NCBI RefSeq assembly: GCF_001666835.1 | Contig: NZ_LZJF01000161.1 | Location: 1 to 64,000, forward strand | Length of the DNA stretch: 64,000 nucleotides | Direction: 5' to 3' | Origin: Mycobacterium sp. E3251 | GTDB taxonomy: Bacteria > Actinomycetota > Actinomycetes > Mycobacteriales > Mycobacteriaceae | Shown here: piece after piece, positions 44,032 through 54,010 of the stretch | Numbering within the stretch: position 1 is the first letter of the stretch | How the letters are laid out: every line of letters begins with the position of its first letter | The notes under the pieces: generated by a model | Seen by the model: the letters and a program-made list of their open reading frames with translations, nothing else | Databases searched by the model: none | Told to the model about the DNA's origin: nothing | Program-made: the position numbers and the translations under genes

Positions 44032-44637
44032 TCAGAGCGTGCGCGGAACCCGCGCCGCGGGCAGGCCGAACGTGAGCTGTCCGCTGCTGCTGAAGTGGAA
44101 GCCGAGGTTCTGCAGCACCTGCTGCCAGGGCGCCAGCTTCTCCACGGCCGCCGACGCGTCGGCGTGGTAGCCGTACATCGCTTCCACGTCCGACGCCCAC
44201 ATCTGGTCGTAAGCGGCCTCGATGTCGGCGATCGCGGGGGTGTTCTGGCCCAGCCAGTTCGTGGCCGACAACGCTTGCGCCAGAGCGCGGTTGGCCGCGA
44301 CCACCGCGGGCTGCACGGTGGCGGCCAGCGCCCCCTCGAACGCGTGCGCGACGGCCGACGCCTGGCTGGACACCGCCTCGGCCTGGGCCGCGGCCGCGCT
44401 GAGCCAGCTCACGTAGTGCGTGGCGAGGGCCATCATCGCCGCCGACGACGGACCCTGCCAGGAGCCGTTGGCCAAATTTGACGTGACCGAAGAAAATGAC
44501 GATGCTGAGGAAGCCAGGTCCTCGGCCAGGCCGTCCCAAGCTTCCGCGGCAGCAAGCAGCGGCCCGGCTCCGGGACCCGCGAAGATTCGTGCCGAGTTGA
44601 CTTCGGGCGGCAACCACGCAAAATGCGGGCTCGTCAC
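44032..44637 (-). CDS. PPE-domain protein, short (PPE10 position)
   Basis: A protein of 201 residues. The PPE domain covers residues 1-175 ([36 protein letters not shown] ... [11 protein letters not shown] ... [22 protein letters not shown]), including the conserved WxG-like SWQG turn and the secretion-related helices. A short tail of about 25 residues follows. M. tuberculosis PPE10, at this position, is about 487 residues with a long repeat tail, so this is a domain-only form. No PE partner or ESX gene is near. Expected to be exported by an ESX system. Confidence 0.9.
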   Translation of the reverse strand: MTSPHFAWLPPEVNSARIFAGPGAGPLLAAAEAWDGLAEDLASSASSFSSVTSNLANGSWQGPSSAAMMALATHYVSWLSAAAAQAEAVSSQASAVAHAFEGALAATVQPAVVAANRALAQALSATNWLGQNTPAIADIEAAYDQMWASDVEAMYGYHADASAAVEKLAPWQQVLQNLGFHFSSSGQLTFGLPAARVPRTL

Positions 44638-44675
44638 CGGCTCAACTTACCCGGGATTTGGCGATTTTGGTGGCG

Positions 44676-46406
44676 TTATTGCGCGGGTACCGGGCGAGGT
44701 TGCCGGCCGCGCACCAACTTGCCTGGGCGGGCTTCGGTGGGCACACCGTTCTCCGCGATCACTTGGCCGGCCACGATCGTGGCGACGTACCCGTCGGCGG
44801 TCTGATCCAGCCGCCTCCCCCCGGCCGGCAGGTCGTAACTGATCACCGGTTTGTGCAGCCGCAACGCCGCGTGATCGATGACGTTGAGGTCGGCTTTGTA
44901 CCCGACCGCGACGCGGCCCCGGTCGCCCAGCCCGGCGATGCGGGCCGGCACCGAGGTGAGTTCGCGGACGGCCTCCGGCACCGTGAACCGCCCCGACTTC
45001 CGGTCGCGGGCCCAGTGCGCCAGGAAGTACGTCGAGTAACTGGCGTCGCAGATCATCCCGTAGTGCGCGCCGCCATCGCCGAGCCCCAGCACCACGTCGT
45101 CGCGGTGCAGCAGCTCCCCGACGGTGTCCAGCGAATTGCCCTGCAGGTTGCTGGTGGCCACCAAGAGCATGGCCCGGCCGTCGTCGTCGAGCAGCCGGTC
45201 GTAGGCCTCCTCCATCGGGTCGACGCCCTTGGCCCGGGCCCGGGCACCGATGCTGGTCGACGGGTCCGGCTCGTAGTCCGGGGTGTCGCCCAGCGGGAAG
45301 ATCCAGTCCCACATCTGCGCCACGTACAGGATCGGGTGACCGACGCCGGGCTTGTCGGACAGGATGCGCGCCCGCACCTCCGGCTTGCGCATCTCGGCGA
45401 CCCGCTCGGCCAGCGGCAGGTGCGCGATCTCTCGGTAGCTGGGGTAGAGCACGAAAGGGTTGGCGGACAGCTGGAGTCCGATGATCAGCCCGATCGGGCG
45501 CGGGAGCAGCTGGGCGGTGATGTCACCGCCCGCGGCGTTGGCCTTCTCGATCATCGTGATGGCGTCCGGCCACGTGGGGTCGCCGGCGTTGGCGACGACG
45601 AGCGTGAACGTCAGCGGCAGGCCGACATCCTCGGCGACGTCGAACACTGTCTGCAGCACGGGCTCGTAACCGCCGGCCGGAATGTCCGGCACGAACTGCA
45701 GCAGGCCGCCGCCGCCGTCGACGACACCGCGGGCGATCTCTTCGATCTCCTCCCGGGCGGCGTCGTAGCTCGGGATGGGCGAACCACTTTCGGTCTTGTG
45801 GATGGTCAGCCGGGACGACGCGAAGCCCAGCGCGCCGGCCTCGACGGCCTCCTTGGCGAGCGCCCGCATCTTGGCGAGGTCCTCGGCGGTGGCCGGCTCG
45901 CGGTCGGCGCCGCGCTGACCCATCACGTAGACGCGCAGAGGGGAGTGCGGCAGATACGCCGCAACGTCGATGTCCCGCCTGCCCGCGTCCAGGGCGTCCA
46001 TGTATTCGGGGAACGTCTCCCACGTCCAGGGCAGGCCGTCGGTCATGACGACACCGGGAATGTCCTCGACGCCGGCCATCACGTCGACGAGCACGTCGTG
46101 GTCTTCCTGGCGGCACGGGGCGAAGCCGACCCCGCAGTTGCCCATCACCACCGTGGTCACCCCGTGTGCCGACGACGGCGTCAGGCGTTCCGACCAGATG
46201 GCCTGGCCGTCGTAGTGGGTGTGCAGGTCGACGAAGCCCGGGGTGACCAGCAGCCCGGTGGCGTCGATCTCCCGTTCGGCCCCTTCGCCGTTCACGTGAC
46301 CGACGGCCGTGATGACGCCGTCGCGCACCGCGACGTCGCCGACATACGGCTCGCCGCCCAGCCCGTCGACGATGGTGCCGTTGCGAATGATCAGGTCGTA
46401 CGTCAT
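44676..46406 (-). CDS. Amidohydrolase, N-acyl-D-amino-acid deacylase family
   Basis: A metal-dependent amidohydrolase of 576 residues. Signatures: GLLVTPGFVDLHTHYDGQ (first metal His pair), GVTTVVMGNCGVGFAPCR (the Cys bridge typical of D-aminoacylases), HDVLVDVMAGVEDIPG, LGLGDGGAHYG (catalytic Asp) and a final ADLNVID. It removes acyl groups from N-acyl-D-amino acids or related amides; the exact substrate is unknown. The ATG at 46406 is divergent from the DinB gene. It does not belong to the Rv0442c-Rv0443 backbone that I recall. Confidence 0.88.
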   Translation of the reverse strand: MTYDLIIRNGTIVDGLGGEPYVGDVAVRDGVITAVGHVNGEGAEREIDATGLLVTPGFVDLHTHYDGQAIWSERLTPSSAHGVTTVVMGNCGVGFAPCRQEDHDVLVDVMAGVEDIPGVVMTDGLPWTWETFPEYMDALDAGRRDIDVAAYLPHSPLRVYVMGQRGADREPATAEDLAKMRALAKEAVEAGALGFASSRLTIHKTESGSPIPSYDAAREEIEEIARGVVDGGGGLLQFVPDIPAGGYEPVLQTVFDVAEDVGLPLTFTLVVANAGDPTWPDAITMIEKANAAGGDITAQLLPRPIGLIIGLQLSANPFVLYPSYREIAHLPLAERVAEMRKPEVRARILSDKPGVGHPILYVAQMWDWIFPLGDTPDYEPDPSTSIGARARAKGVDPMEEAYDRLLDDDGRAMLLVATSNLQGNSLDTVGELLHRDDVVLGLGDGGAHYGMICDASYSTYFLAHWARDRKSGRFTVPEAVRELTSVPARIAGLGDRGRVAVGYKADLNVIDHAALRLHKPVISYDLPAGGRRLDQTADGYVATIVAGQVIAENGVPTEARPGKLVRGRQPRPVPAQ

Positions 46407-46460
46407 CCAAACAATCTACGACCGTGCCGGTGGCTCGTGCCAGGATCTAGTGTCGCTGGT

Positions 46461-46985
46461 ATGGCCAACACCTCCAGCCCCGATGCCGCCGTCCAGGAAC
46501 TGCTTCGCGACGCCTTCACCCGGTTGATCGAACACGTCGACGAGATCGCCGACGGATTGACCGACGACGTCGCCACCTACCAGGCGACCCCCGACGCCAA
46601 CAGCATCGCCTGGTTGCTCTGGCACAGCGCGCGGGTGCAGGACATCCAACTGGCCGACGTCGCGGGCGTCGAGCAGGTGTGGCTGCGCGACGGCTGGGTG
46701 GACCGGTTCGGGCTGGACCTGCCGCGCAACGACACCGGCTACGGGCACAAGCCCGAGCAGGTCGCGAAGGTCAAGGCGCCCGCGGATCTGCTGGCCGGCT
46801 ACTACCACGCGGTGCACAAGCTCACGCTCGAATACATCGCCGGCGTGACCGCCGCCGAGCTGGAGCGGGTGGTCGACACCAACTGGGACCCGCCGGTGAC
46901 CGCCAGCGCCCGGTTGGTGAGCATCATCGACGACTGCGCCCAGCACCTCGGGCAGGCTGCCTACGTTCGCGGAATCGCGCCCTAA
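46461..46985 (+). CDS. DinB/mycothiol-dependent maleylpyruvate-isomerase-like protein (Rv0443 homologue)
   Basis: A protein of 174 residues (Rv0443 has 171) with a four-helix DinB-type fold. Likely metal-ligand histidines lie in LLWHSARVQD, YYHAVHKLTLEY and CAQHLGQAAYVRG, the pattern of DUF664/DinB enzymes that use mycothiol. The substrate is unknown. ATG at 46461 follows a weak purine run. It marks the last backbone gene before the segment that replaces the sigK locus. Confidence 0.88.
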   Translation: MANTSSPDAAVQELLRDAFTRLIEHVDEIADGLTDDVATYQATPDANSIAWLLWHSARVQDIQLADVAGVEQVWLRDGWVDRFGLDLPRNDTGYGHKPEQVAKVKAPADLLAGYYHAVHKLTLEYIAGVTAAELERVVDTNWDPPVTASARLVSIIDDCAQHLGQAAYVRGIAP

Positions 46986-46997
46986 GGGTTCTCCGGC

Positions 46998-47858
46998 GTG
47001 CGAATCGTGGCCGCCGTCTTCCGGGCGGTGCTGTGGCTGGCCACCACCGTCGCGCTGGCCGTGGCCATCCCGGCGTCGTGGCTGCAGCTGAACATCGTCA
47101 GCGAGGGCGGCTACGCCGCGCTGGCCCAGCGGGCCGCCGGCGACCCCGCGCTGCAGTCCGCCGCCGCGGACGAGCTATCCGACCGCGCGATGGCGCTCAT
47201 CGCGGAGCGCAACGGCGGACGGCGGCCGGTCGAGGGCGCGGAAGTGCACCTGGCCGCCGTCGCGTTCACGGCCGGGCCCGCCTTTCCGGCGCTGTTCGCC
47301 CAGGCGAACCGGGCGGCGCACCGCTGGTTGTTCACCGCCGACGGCGCCGGCGAGTCGTGGGCGATCGACGTGGCGCCGATGCTCAGGGACGCCTCGATGC
47401 AGCGGATCCTGAGCCGTCACAACGTGAAAGCGCCTGCGACGCTGACGGTTCCGTTGACGGCGTCGGTGCCGCGATCGCTGCGGCAGGGCCGGCTCAGCCC
47501 GCTTGCCACGTGGGGCCCGTGGGTGAGCATCGGCGCGGTCGCCCTCAGCGTCGTGTGCGCCGTGCTGACGGTGGCCACCGCGCGCCGCCGCGGGAAGGCG
47601 CTCACCGGCCTCGGGGTCTCCGCGTTGCTGGTCGGCGCCGCCGGCTGGGCGGGCATCGAGATCGCCCGCCGCTATGTCAACGACGCGCTCAACCGGACCA
47701 CCGGCGACATCCGCCGCGTCGCGGAGGTGATGGTCGGCCACGCCGAGGCGGGCCTGCATCAATGGCTCAACCTGACGCTGCTCGCCGGCGCCGCGCTGGT
47801 GATCGGCGGTGTCGTCGTCGCGATGCTGGGCAGCCTGCGGAAGAAGCCGGCGGGCTAG
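46998..47858 (+). CDS. Four-helix membrane protein of unknown function
   Basis: A protein of 286 residues. One helix lies near the N-terminus (about 5-28), then a long extracytoplasmic part (about 30-170), and three helices at about 173-195, 203-222 and 257-280. The outer part contains no cysteine or recognisable motif ([26 protein letters not shown]). GTG at 46998 starts 12 bp after the DinB stop. It is convergent with the DipZ-like gene, overlapping it by four bases. I recognise no family. Confidence 0.75.
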   Translation: MRIVAAVFRAVLWLATTVALAVAIPASWLQLNIVSEGGYAALAQRAAGDPALQSAAADELSDRAMALIAERNGGRRPVEGAEVHLAAVAFTAGPAFPALFAQANRAAHRWLFTADGAGESWAIDVAPMLRDASMQRILSRHNVKAPATLTVPLTASVPRSLRQGRLSPLATWGPWVSIGAVALSVVCAVLTVATARRRGKALTGLGVSALLVGAAGWAGIEIARRYVNDALNRTTGDIRRVAEVMVGHAEAGLHQWLNLTLLAGAALVIGGVVVAMLGSLRKKPAG

Positions 47859-49579
47859 CCGAAGGTGAACGAAAAGACTTGCAGCCCAGGGCTGACCCGC
47901 ATGTCGAGCTGGTCGCCGCGCGCCGTCTCGTCGGTGACGATCGGGTGCAGCGTGGGTGGCCCGCCGATCGCCGTCGTGGTGGTCCTGCCGTCGCGGGTCA
48001 CCGTGAGTGTGCCGGTGCCGCCGACGACGACATAGACGTCCTTGGCCGTGTAGTTCAGCCGGATGGCGGCGTCATCGCTGTCGGCGGTGGCGCCCTGGTC
48101 GTCCAGCTTCCATCGGCCGCCCAGCGCGAACGTGTCGCCCGCCAACTGCGGCGGATAGCTGAACTCGCCCGACTTGTAATCGCCTTTGCCGCCGTAGTTT
48201 CGGGCCCGGTCGACCCCTAGATACGTCTCGGGGGTGAGCCGGGTCTGCGGTGTGGTGTCCGCGGAGTGCGCCGGCGCGGGCAGCCGGGTGTCGGGGTGGG
48301 CGTCGACGAGCAGGTCCCGGATCAGCTTCTCGGTGCCCTCGTAATCACCCTCGCCGAACTTCGTGTGCCGGACGGTTCCGGTCGCGTCGATCAGGTATTC
48401 CGCGGGCCAGTACAGGTTTTGGTAGTTGTTCCAGGTGGTGTAGTCGTTGTCCAGCGCGACGGGGTAGGTGATGTGCAGCGCGGCGGCGCCGCTGGAGACG
48501 TTGGCGGGGACCCGCTCGAAGGCGTACTCGGGGGTGTGCACCCCGACGACGACGAGCCCGGCGTCGTGATACCGGTTGTACCAATCGGTTACGTGCGCGA
48601 TGGCCCGTTGGCAGTTGATGCACGAGTAGGCCCAGAAGTCGATCAGCACCACCTTGCCGCGCACCGCCGCCTCGTCGAGCGGTTTGCCGTCCGGGGTGTT
48701 GAGCCACCCCGTGATCCCGCCGACGGCGGGCGCCGGGCCGCACTGCTGCAACTGGGTGGCGCCGTCCATGCAATCGGTCAACGCGCCGTCGACTCTGACC
48801 CCGGCCGGGCTCAGCCGCAAGCCGCTGGACCCTGGCGCCGGCGTGGCCGCGGCGGGGTTGAGCGTGCGCTGGAGGTCGTCGGCGCCGATCTTGTTCTGCA
48901 TCGCCGTCGTGTAGTCGGGGATCGCGCGCTGCAGCATCGCGGGCAGGTTGAAGACCAGTGCCACGGCCAGCACCACCATCATGATCCCGCCGGCCACCTG
49001 GATCGCGCGCTGCCGGCGGCGGAACGCGGCGACGCGTTCGGCGACGCGCCGCCCGGCCAGCGCGAACGCCAGCAGCGGCAGCGCATTGCCCAGTGCGAAC
49101 GTCCCGGTCAAGACCAGCGCGCCGGCTCCGATCGACTGCGTGCCGCCGGCGACCACGATCGCCGCGAGCACCGGGCCCGCGCACGGCACATACAGCGCGC
49201 CCAGCGTCAATCCGAGCCCGAAACCGTCTGCGTTGGCGCCGATTTGCCGCTGCGGCAGGTACCCGAACGGCCGCTCGATCAGGTGTTGCAGCGGCGGGAA
49301 GATCAGCCCGAGTCCGATCAGCACCAGCACCACCAGCGCCGCCCACCGGATCGCGTCCTGCGGCAGGTGCAGCGCCGTCAGCAACCCGGAGCCGACCAGC
49401 GTGGCCAGCGAGAAGCTGCACACCAGGCCGGCGATCACCAGGTAGGGCCGCGCGGCGGCACTGATCGCCCGGGTGCCGCCCGCGCCCGACAGCAGGAGCA
49501 CCGGAAGCACCGGCAGGATGCACGGCGAGATCCCGGTGATGAGTCCGCCGAGGAAGCCGATGAGCGCGATGGTGTGCAT
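47855..49579 (-). CDS. DipZ-like cytochrome c biogenesis/thioredoxin fusion
   Basis: A protein of 574 residues in three parts. Residues 1-215 form a CcdA/DsbD-type membrane domain with six helices and its two redox cysteines (Cys20 in GISPC, Cys133 in YVPC). Residues about 285-430 are a thioredoxin-like domain with active site CINC (Cys320, Cys323). Residues about 455-574 form a C-terminal beta domain as in M. tuberculosis DipZ (Rv2874). Electrons pass through the membrane to an outer thioredoxin. It is shorter than Rv2874 (about 695). ATG at 49579 is preferred to 49615 by homology. It is divergent from the TetR gene, across two 23-bp repeats. Confidence 0.88.
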   Translation of the reverse strand: MHTIALIGFLGGLITGISPCILPVLPVLLLSGAGGTRAISAAARPYLVIAGLVCSFSLATLVGSGLLTALHLPQDAIRWAALVVLVLIGLGLIFPPLQHLIERPFGYLPQRQIGANADGFGLGLTLGALYVPCAGPVLAAIVVAGGTQSIGAGALVLTGTFALGNALPLLAFALAGRRVAERVAAFRRRQRAIQVAGGIMMVVLAVALVFNLPAMLQRAIPDYTTAMQNKIGADDLQRTLNPAAATPAPGSSGLRLSPAGVRVDGALTDCMDGATQLQQCGPAPAVGGITGWLNTPDGKPLDEAAVRGKVVLIDFWAYSCINCQRAIAHVTDWYNRYHDAGLVVVGVHTPEYAFERVPANVSSGAAALHITYPVALDNDYTTWNNYQNLYWPAEYLIDATGTVRHTKFGEGDYEGTEKLIRDLLVDAHPDTRLPAPAHSADTTPQTRLTPETYLGVDRARNYGGKGDYKSGEFSYPPQLAGDTFALGGRWKLDDQGATADSDDAAIRLNYTAKDVYVVVGGTGTLTVTRDGRTTTTAIGGPPTLHPIVTDETARGDQLDMRVSPGLQVFSFTFG

Positions 49580-49625
49580 ACCTATATACACCTTTCCGCA
49601 CCCGGGACGGTTCATGTGGCCGAGA

Positions 49626-49671
49626 ACAAATCACGCTACGTGCGTTATACAAATCACATAATGTGCGTTAC
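49626..49671. promoter_or_regulatory. Two tandem 23-bp operator-like repeats
   Basis: ACAAATCAC-N5-GTGCGTTA occurs at 49626-49647 and again at 49649-49670, a period of exactly 23 bp. Only the five-base centres and the last base differ. Each unit has a CAC-N5-GTG dyad. A TACGCT -10 box (49669-49674) lies six bases before the GTG at 49681, so the second repeat covers the start of a probable leaderless TetR message; the dipZ side is covered as well. Probably TetR binding sites. Confidence 0.6.
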
Positions 49672-49680
49672 GCTCCACCG

Positions 49681-50349
49681 GTGGCGCAGTTAACTTTCCA
49701 GCGCGCCCGCACCGAGGAGAAAAAGCGCCAACGTGCGGAGGCACTCGTGGAGGCCGCACGCTCACTGGCGCTCGAGACCGGCGTCGCGTCGGTCACCCTG
49801 ACCGCCGTCGCCAGCCGGGCCGGCATTCACTACTCCGCCGTCCGTCGCTACTTCACCTCACATAAGGAAGTCCTGCTGCACCTGTCCGCCGAGGGCTGGG
49901 TGCGCTGGTCGAACACGGTGTCGGAGAAGCTGGCCGAGCCCGGCCCGAAGTCGCCGTCGGAAATCGCCGAGACGCTGGCCAACGCCCTGGCCGAGGACCC
50001 GCTGTTCTGCGACCTGCTGGCCAACCTGCACCTGCACCTCGAACATGAGGTGGACGCCGAGCGGGTGGTCGAGGTCAAGCGGATCAGCACCGCGGCCACG
50101 CTCTCGCTCGCAGACTCCATCGAGACGGCGCTGCCCGAGCTCGGGCGGTCGGGGTCGCTCGACATCCTGCTGGCCGCGTACTCGCTGGCCGCGACGCTAT
50201 GGCAGGTCGCCAACCCGCCCGAGCGGCTGACCGACGCGTATGCCGAGGAGCCCGAAGTGATTCCGCCCGAGTGGAACCTGGACTTCACCTTCGCCCTCAC
50301 TCGCTTGCTGACCGCCACGTGCGTGGGGCTCATCTCGGGATCGCAATGA
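49681..50349 (+). CDS. TetR-family regulator (ahead of mmpS-mmpL)
   Basis: A protein of 222 residues. The helix-turn-helix spans about residues 14-55 (ALVEAARSLALETGVASVTLTAVASRAGIHYSAVRRYFTSHKEVLL), followed by a helical ligand domain. GTG at 49681 fits a leaderless start six bases after a -10 box; an earlier GTG at 49663 would lie inside the repeat. It is divergent from the dipZ-like gene and 72 bp before mmpS, so it may control both directions. M. tuberculosis has a TetR gene (Rv0452) next to mmpS4/mmpL4, but arranged differently. Confidence 0.88.
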   Translation: MAQLTFQRARTEEKKRQRAEALVEAARSLALETGVASVTLTAVASRAGIHYSAVRRYFTSHKEVLLHLSAEGWVRWSNTVSEKLAEPGPKSPSEIAETLANALAEDPLFCDLLANLHLHLEHEVDAERVVEVKRISTAATLSLADSIETALPELGRSGSLDILLAAYSLAATLWQVANPPERLTDAYAEEPEVIPPEWNLDFTFALTRLLTATCVGLISGSQ

Positions 50350-50421
50350 ACGAAGAGAGGAGGCCGGGGGGCTGTGGCTTGGCGAACTGCGACCGGTGAA
50401 CGGGAAGGACTTGGAGCGCCC

Positions 50422-50970
50422 ATGACGACGACTGAGCCAAGGACCGAGCCGCTGCAGAAGCAGGGCTCCGGCGCCGGCGAGGGCAAAAAGGGCGCTCCGC
50501 AGCCTTCCGGGAAAAAGGGGCTGCTGGCGCGTTTCTGGTTGGTGCTCACGATCGCAGCCGTCGTCGCGGTGTCGGGATTCGTCGTATACCGATTGCACGG
50601 CGTCTTCGGAGTTCACAAGGGTTCGTTCGGTGGCGGCACGTCGGGCGAGGTCCTCGACGAGTTCAACGCCAAGACGATCACGCTCCAGGTCTGGGGCTCA
50701 CCGGGCAGCACGGCAACCATCAACTACCTCGACGAAAACTCCCATCCGCAGCAGGCCCTCAACGTGTCCTTGCCCTGGAGCAAAGTATTGAGTTCAACGA
50801 AGCCCGGCATCCCGGCAAACCTGATTGCACAAGGCGACGGCAGTTGGATCGCCTGCCAATTCGTCGTGAACAACCACGACGGGCACGGTGACGTGATCAA
50901 GGCTCCGAATCGCTCGGATGCCAACGAAACCGTGAACCCCTTCGTCTACTGCCTGGACAAGTCCGCATGA
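50422..50970 (+). CDS. mmpS: MmpS-family accessory protein
   Basis: A protein of 182 residues. A Lys/Gly-rich cytoplasmic N-terminus of about 38 residues precedes one membrane helix ([19 protein letters not shown]). The MmpS outer domain follows: [51 protein letters not shown] and a final VYCLDKSA; Cys pairs with Cys in the last two. M. tuberculosis MmpS4/5 are about 140 residues, so the N-terminal extension is unusual. Works with the MmpL that overlaps it (ATGA) in lipid or siderophore export. Confidence 0.92.
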   Translation: MTTTEPRTEPLQKQGSGAGEGKKGAPQPSGKKGLLARFWLVLTIAAVVAVSGFVVYRLHGVFGVHKGSFGGGTSGEVLDEFNAKTITLQVWGSPGSTATINYLDENSHPQQALNVSLPWSKVLSSTKPGIPANLIAQGDGSWIACQFVVNNHDGHGDVIKAPNRSDANETVNPFVYCLDKSA

Positions 50971-53897
50971 GCGAGCCAGGCGGGGCTCCGCCGCGCGTCG
51001 ACCAGCCGCTGATCCCGCCGTTCCTGCCGCGGATGATCCACCGGCTCGCCCTGCCGATCGTCCTGATCTGGTTGGGCATCGTGTTCCTCACCAACACCGT
51101 GGCCCCGCAGCTGGAGGTCGTCGCCAAAACCCACTCGGTGTCGATGAGTCCCACTGCCGCGGCGTCCTTTCAGTCGATGATGAAGGTCGGATCGACGTTC
51201 AAAGAGTTCAACTCCGACAACTCGGCCATGATCTTGCTGGAGGGCGACAAGCCACTCGGCGCCGAAGCGCACCGTTACTACGACGAGATCGTCAGGCGCG
51301 TCGAGCAAGACAAGACGCACGTTCAGCACGTGCAGGATTTCTGGAGTGATCCGCTGACGGCGGCGGGTTCCCAGAGCCACGACCAAAAGGCCGCGTACGT
51401 CCAGGTCTACCTCGCCGGGAACATGGGCGGCGGGCTGGCGAACGAGTCTGCCCTGGCCGTCCGCAAGATCGTGGACTCGGTGCCCGCACCGCCGGGAATC
51501 AAGGCGTATGTCACCGGCGCGGGTCCGCTGTTCGCCGATCAGTCCCATGCGGGCGAGAAGGGCGTCATGCTCGTCACCCTTGTCACTTTTTTGGTGATCG
51601 TGGTGATGCTGCTGTTCGTCTACCGCTCGATCGTCACCATGCTGATCATGCTGGCGATGGTCTTCATCGAGTTGGCGGCGGCCCGTGGTGTCGTCGCGAC
51701 GCTCGGAAACTACGGGATCATGGGGCTCTCGACGTTCGCCAACAACATGCTGGTGCTGATGGCGATCGCCGCCGGAACGGACTACGCGATCTTCGTGGTC
51801 GGGCGCTACCACGAGGCGCGCGGTCTGGGCGAGACCCGTGAGCAAGCGTTCTACACGATGTTCCACAGCACCGCGCACGTCGTGCTTGGGTCGGGCCTGA
51901 CGATCGCCGGCGCGATGTACTGCCTGAGCTTCTGCCGGCTGCCGTACTTCGAGTCGCTGGGGGTGCCCTGTGCGGTGGGCATGCTGGTCGCGGTGTTGGC
52001 GGCTTTGACGCTGGCTCCGGCGGTTTTGACGGTGGCTTCGTTCTTCAAGCTCATGGATCCGAAGCGCACGCTGCAGACCCGGGGCTGGCGTCGCATCGGC
52101 ACCGCGGTCGTCCGCTGGCCCGCACCGGTTTTCGCGGTGACCATCGGGGTCGCACTGGTTGGTCTGCTCGCCCTGCCGGGCTACAAGACGGACTACGACA
52201 ACCGCCACTTCCTGCCGGCGGACACCCCGGCCAATGTCGGGTATGCCGCCGCGGACCGGCATTTCGACCAGGCGCGGCTCAATCCCGAGTTGTTGATGAT
52301 CGAAACCGATCACGACTTGCGCAACCCCGCCGACTTCCTGGTCCTGGACAAGGTCGCCAAGGCGGTCTTCCACATCCCCGGCATTGGCCGCGTGCAGACC
52401 ATTACCCGGCCGTTGGGCACGCCGCTCGACCACAGCACCCTCGGTTTCCAGATGGGCGCACAAGCAGCGGGGCGGATCCAGACCCAGCACTATCAGGAAG
52501 AGCAGGCGAACAACCTGCTCAAGCAGGCCGACGAACTGCGCAAGACCATGGCCACCCTGCATGAACAGATGCAGGTCACCCAGGACCTCAGCAACACGAC
52601 GCACGAAACCACCAGGCTCACCAAGGAAACCGTGCGGATCACCGAGGCGTTGCGCGATGACATCGCCAACTTCGACGACTTCTTCCGGCCGATCCGCAGC
52701 TTCTTCTACTGGGAGAGGCACTGCTACGACATTCCGGCCTGCTGGGCGCTACGGTCGGTCTTCAACGCGCTCGACGGCATCGACCAGGTGGCTCAGAACA
52801 TCGTTGAACTGAGTGCGAATCTGGACAAGTTGGATCAGATCCAGCCGAAGCTGGTGGCGCTGATACCGCCGCAGATCGAAAGTCAGCAGCGCAACCTCGA
52901 CACCATCATGTCGAACTACGCGACCACGATGGGTCTCAACGAACAGGCGAAAGCGCAGTCCGACAACGCCACCGCCCAGGGCGATGCCTTCGACAAAGCA
53001 AAGAATGACGACACGTTCTACCTCCCGCCGGAGGCGTTCAAGAGCCCGGATTTCGCACGGGGTCTGAAGAACTTCATTTCGCCGGACGGGCACGCGGTCC
53101 GGTTGATCATCTCCCATGAAGGCGACCCGGCGAGCCCCGAAGGCATCAGCCACATCGAACCGATCAAGCAGGCCGTGCACGAGGCGATCAAGGGCACGCC
53201 CTGGGAGGGCTCCAAGGTTTACCTCGGCGGTACCGCCGCGACGTACAAGGACATGCACGACGGCTCTAACATCGACCTGCTGATCGCCGGAATTGCTGCA
53301 GCCACACTGATTTTCATCATCATGCTGGTGATCACCCGAAGCGCCGTGGCGGCCTTCGTGATCGTCGGTACGGTGTTGCTGTCACTGGGCGCCTCGTTCG
53401 GGCTCTCCGTGCTCCTTTGGCAGTACATCCTGGGCATCAAGTTGCACTGGATGGTGCTGGCGATGGCGATCATCCTGCTGCTGGCGGTCGGCTCGGACTA
53501 CAACCTGCTGCTGATATCGCGGTTCAAGGAGGAAATCCACGCCGGGCTCAAAACCGGGACGATCCGCGCGATGGCCGGTTCGGGCTCGGTGGTGACCTCC
53601 GCCGGCCTGGTGTTCGCCGCGACCATGGCCACGTTCATGTTCAGCCCGCTGCTGGTGATGGCCCAGGTGGGTACGACGATCGCGCTGGGTTTGTTGTTCG
53701 ACACCTTGATCGTGCGGTCGTTCATGACTCCGTCGCTGGCAACCCTGCTCGGGCGCTGGTTCTGGTGGCCGCAGCACGTGCGTCCACGGCCGGCCAGCAC
53801 CATGCTGCGACCGTACGGACCGCGTCCCGCTGTGCGCGATCTGCTCCTCAGGAACGTCGAGGAGCACCCGCCGGGCGGGTTGGTCCAGCCGCGCTGA
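50967..53897 (+). CDS. mmpL: MmpL-family RND lipid/siderophore transporter
   Basis: A protein of 976 residues with 12 helices. Two periplasmic domains follow helices 1 and 7, the second long and coiled-coil rich ([28 protein letters not shown]), as in MmpL4/5. The proton-relay Asp-Tyr pairs are intact at 272-273 (GTDYAIF) and 844-845 (GSDYNLL). It lies where mmpL4 (Rv0450c) is found but is transcribed in the opposite direction, with mmpS overlapping its start. Export of a glycolipid or mycobactin-type siderophore is likely. The next gene, Rv0455c, is needed for siderophore secretion in M. tuberculosis, which supports the latter. Confidence 0.93.
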   Translation: MSEPGGAPPRVDQPLIPPFLPRMIHRLALPIVLIWLGIVFLTNTVAPQLEVVAKTHSVSMSPTAAASFQSMMKVGSTFKEFNSDNSAMILLEGDKPLGAEAHRYYDEIVRRVEQDKTHVQHVQDFWSDPLTAAGSQSHDQKAAYVQVYLAGNMGGGLANESALAVRKIVDSVPAPPGIKAYVTGAGPLFADQSHAGEKGVMLVTLVTFLVIVVMLLFVYRSIVTMLIMLAMVFIELAAARGVVATLGNYGIMGLSTFANNMLVLMAIAAGTDYAIFVVGRYHEARGLGETREQAFYTMFHSTAHVVLGSGLTIAGAMYCLSFCRLPYFESLGVPCAVGMLVAVLAALTLAPAVLTVASFFKLMDPKRTLQTRGWRRIGTAVVRWPAPVFAVTIGVALVGLLALPGYKTDYDNRHFLPADTPANVGYAAADRHFDQARLNPELLMIETDHDLRNPADFLVLDKVAKAVFHIPGIGRVQTITRPLGTPLDHSTLGFQMGAQAAGRIQTQHYQEEQANNLLKQADELRKTMATLHEQMQVTQDLSNTTHETTRLTKETVRITEALRDDIANFDDFFRPIRSFFYWERHCYDIPACWALRSVFNALDGIDQVAQNIVELSANLDKLDQIQPKLVALIPPQIESQQRNLDTIMSNYATTMGLNEQAKAQSDNATAQGDAFDKAKNDDTFYLPPEAFKSPDFARGLKNFISPDGHAVRLIISHEGDPASPEGISHIEPIKQAVHEAIKGTPWEGSKVYLGGTAATYKDMHDGSNIDLLIAGIAAATLIFIIMLVITRSAVAAFVIVGTVLLSLGASFGLSVLLWQYILGIKLHWMVLAMAIILLLAVGSDYNLLLISRFKEEIHAGLKTGTIRAMAGSGSVVTSAGLVFAATMATFMFSPLLVMAQVGTTIALGLLFDTLIVRSFMTPSLATLLGRWFWWPQHVRPRPASTMLRPYGPRPAVRDLLLRNVEEHPPGGLVQPR

Positions 53898-53968
53898 TCC
53901 GACGAGGCGGCGCCGCGAGGCCGCCGCCGGGGCGACCAACACAGACTGGTTCCCGGCGGCGTCACCGC

Positions 53969-54010
53969 ATTACTGAGCCCTAGCGCGGAATTACTGGACC
54001 CTGCCGCGGA
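53969..54010. repeat. Tandem 21-bp direct repeat at the 3' end of the Rv0455c homologue
   Basis: ATTACTGAGCCCTAGCGCGGA (53969-53989) and ATTACTGGACCCTGCCGCGGA (53990-54010) match at 17 of 21 bases. On the minus strand each unit ends in CAGTAA, so the stop codon of the gene is duplicated 21 bp downstream. The rest of 53898-53968 has a short GC-rich hairpin without a T-run and nothing else. Confidence 0.7.

Noticed and set aside
53898..53968. Hairpin GGCGGC...GCCGCC after mmpL as an intrinsic terminator
   Set aside because: Six-base stem with no T-run. Mycobacteria can use such hairpins, but GC-rich stems arise by chance here.
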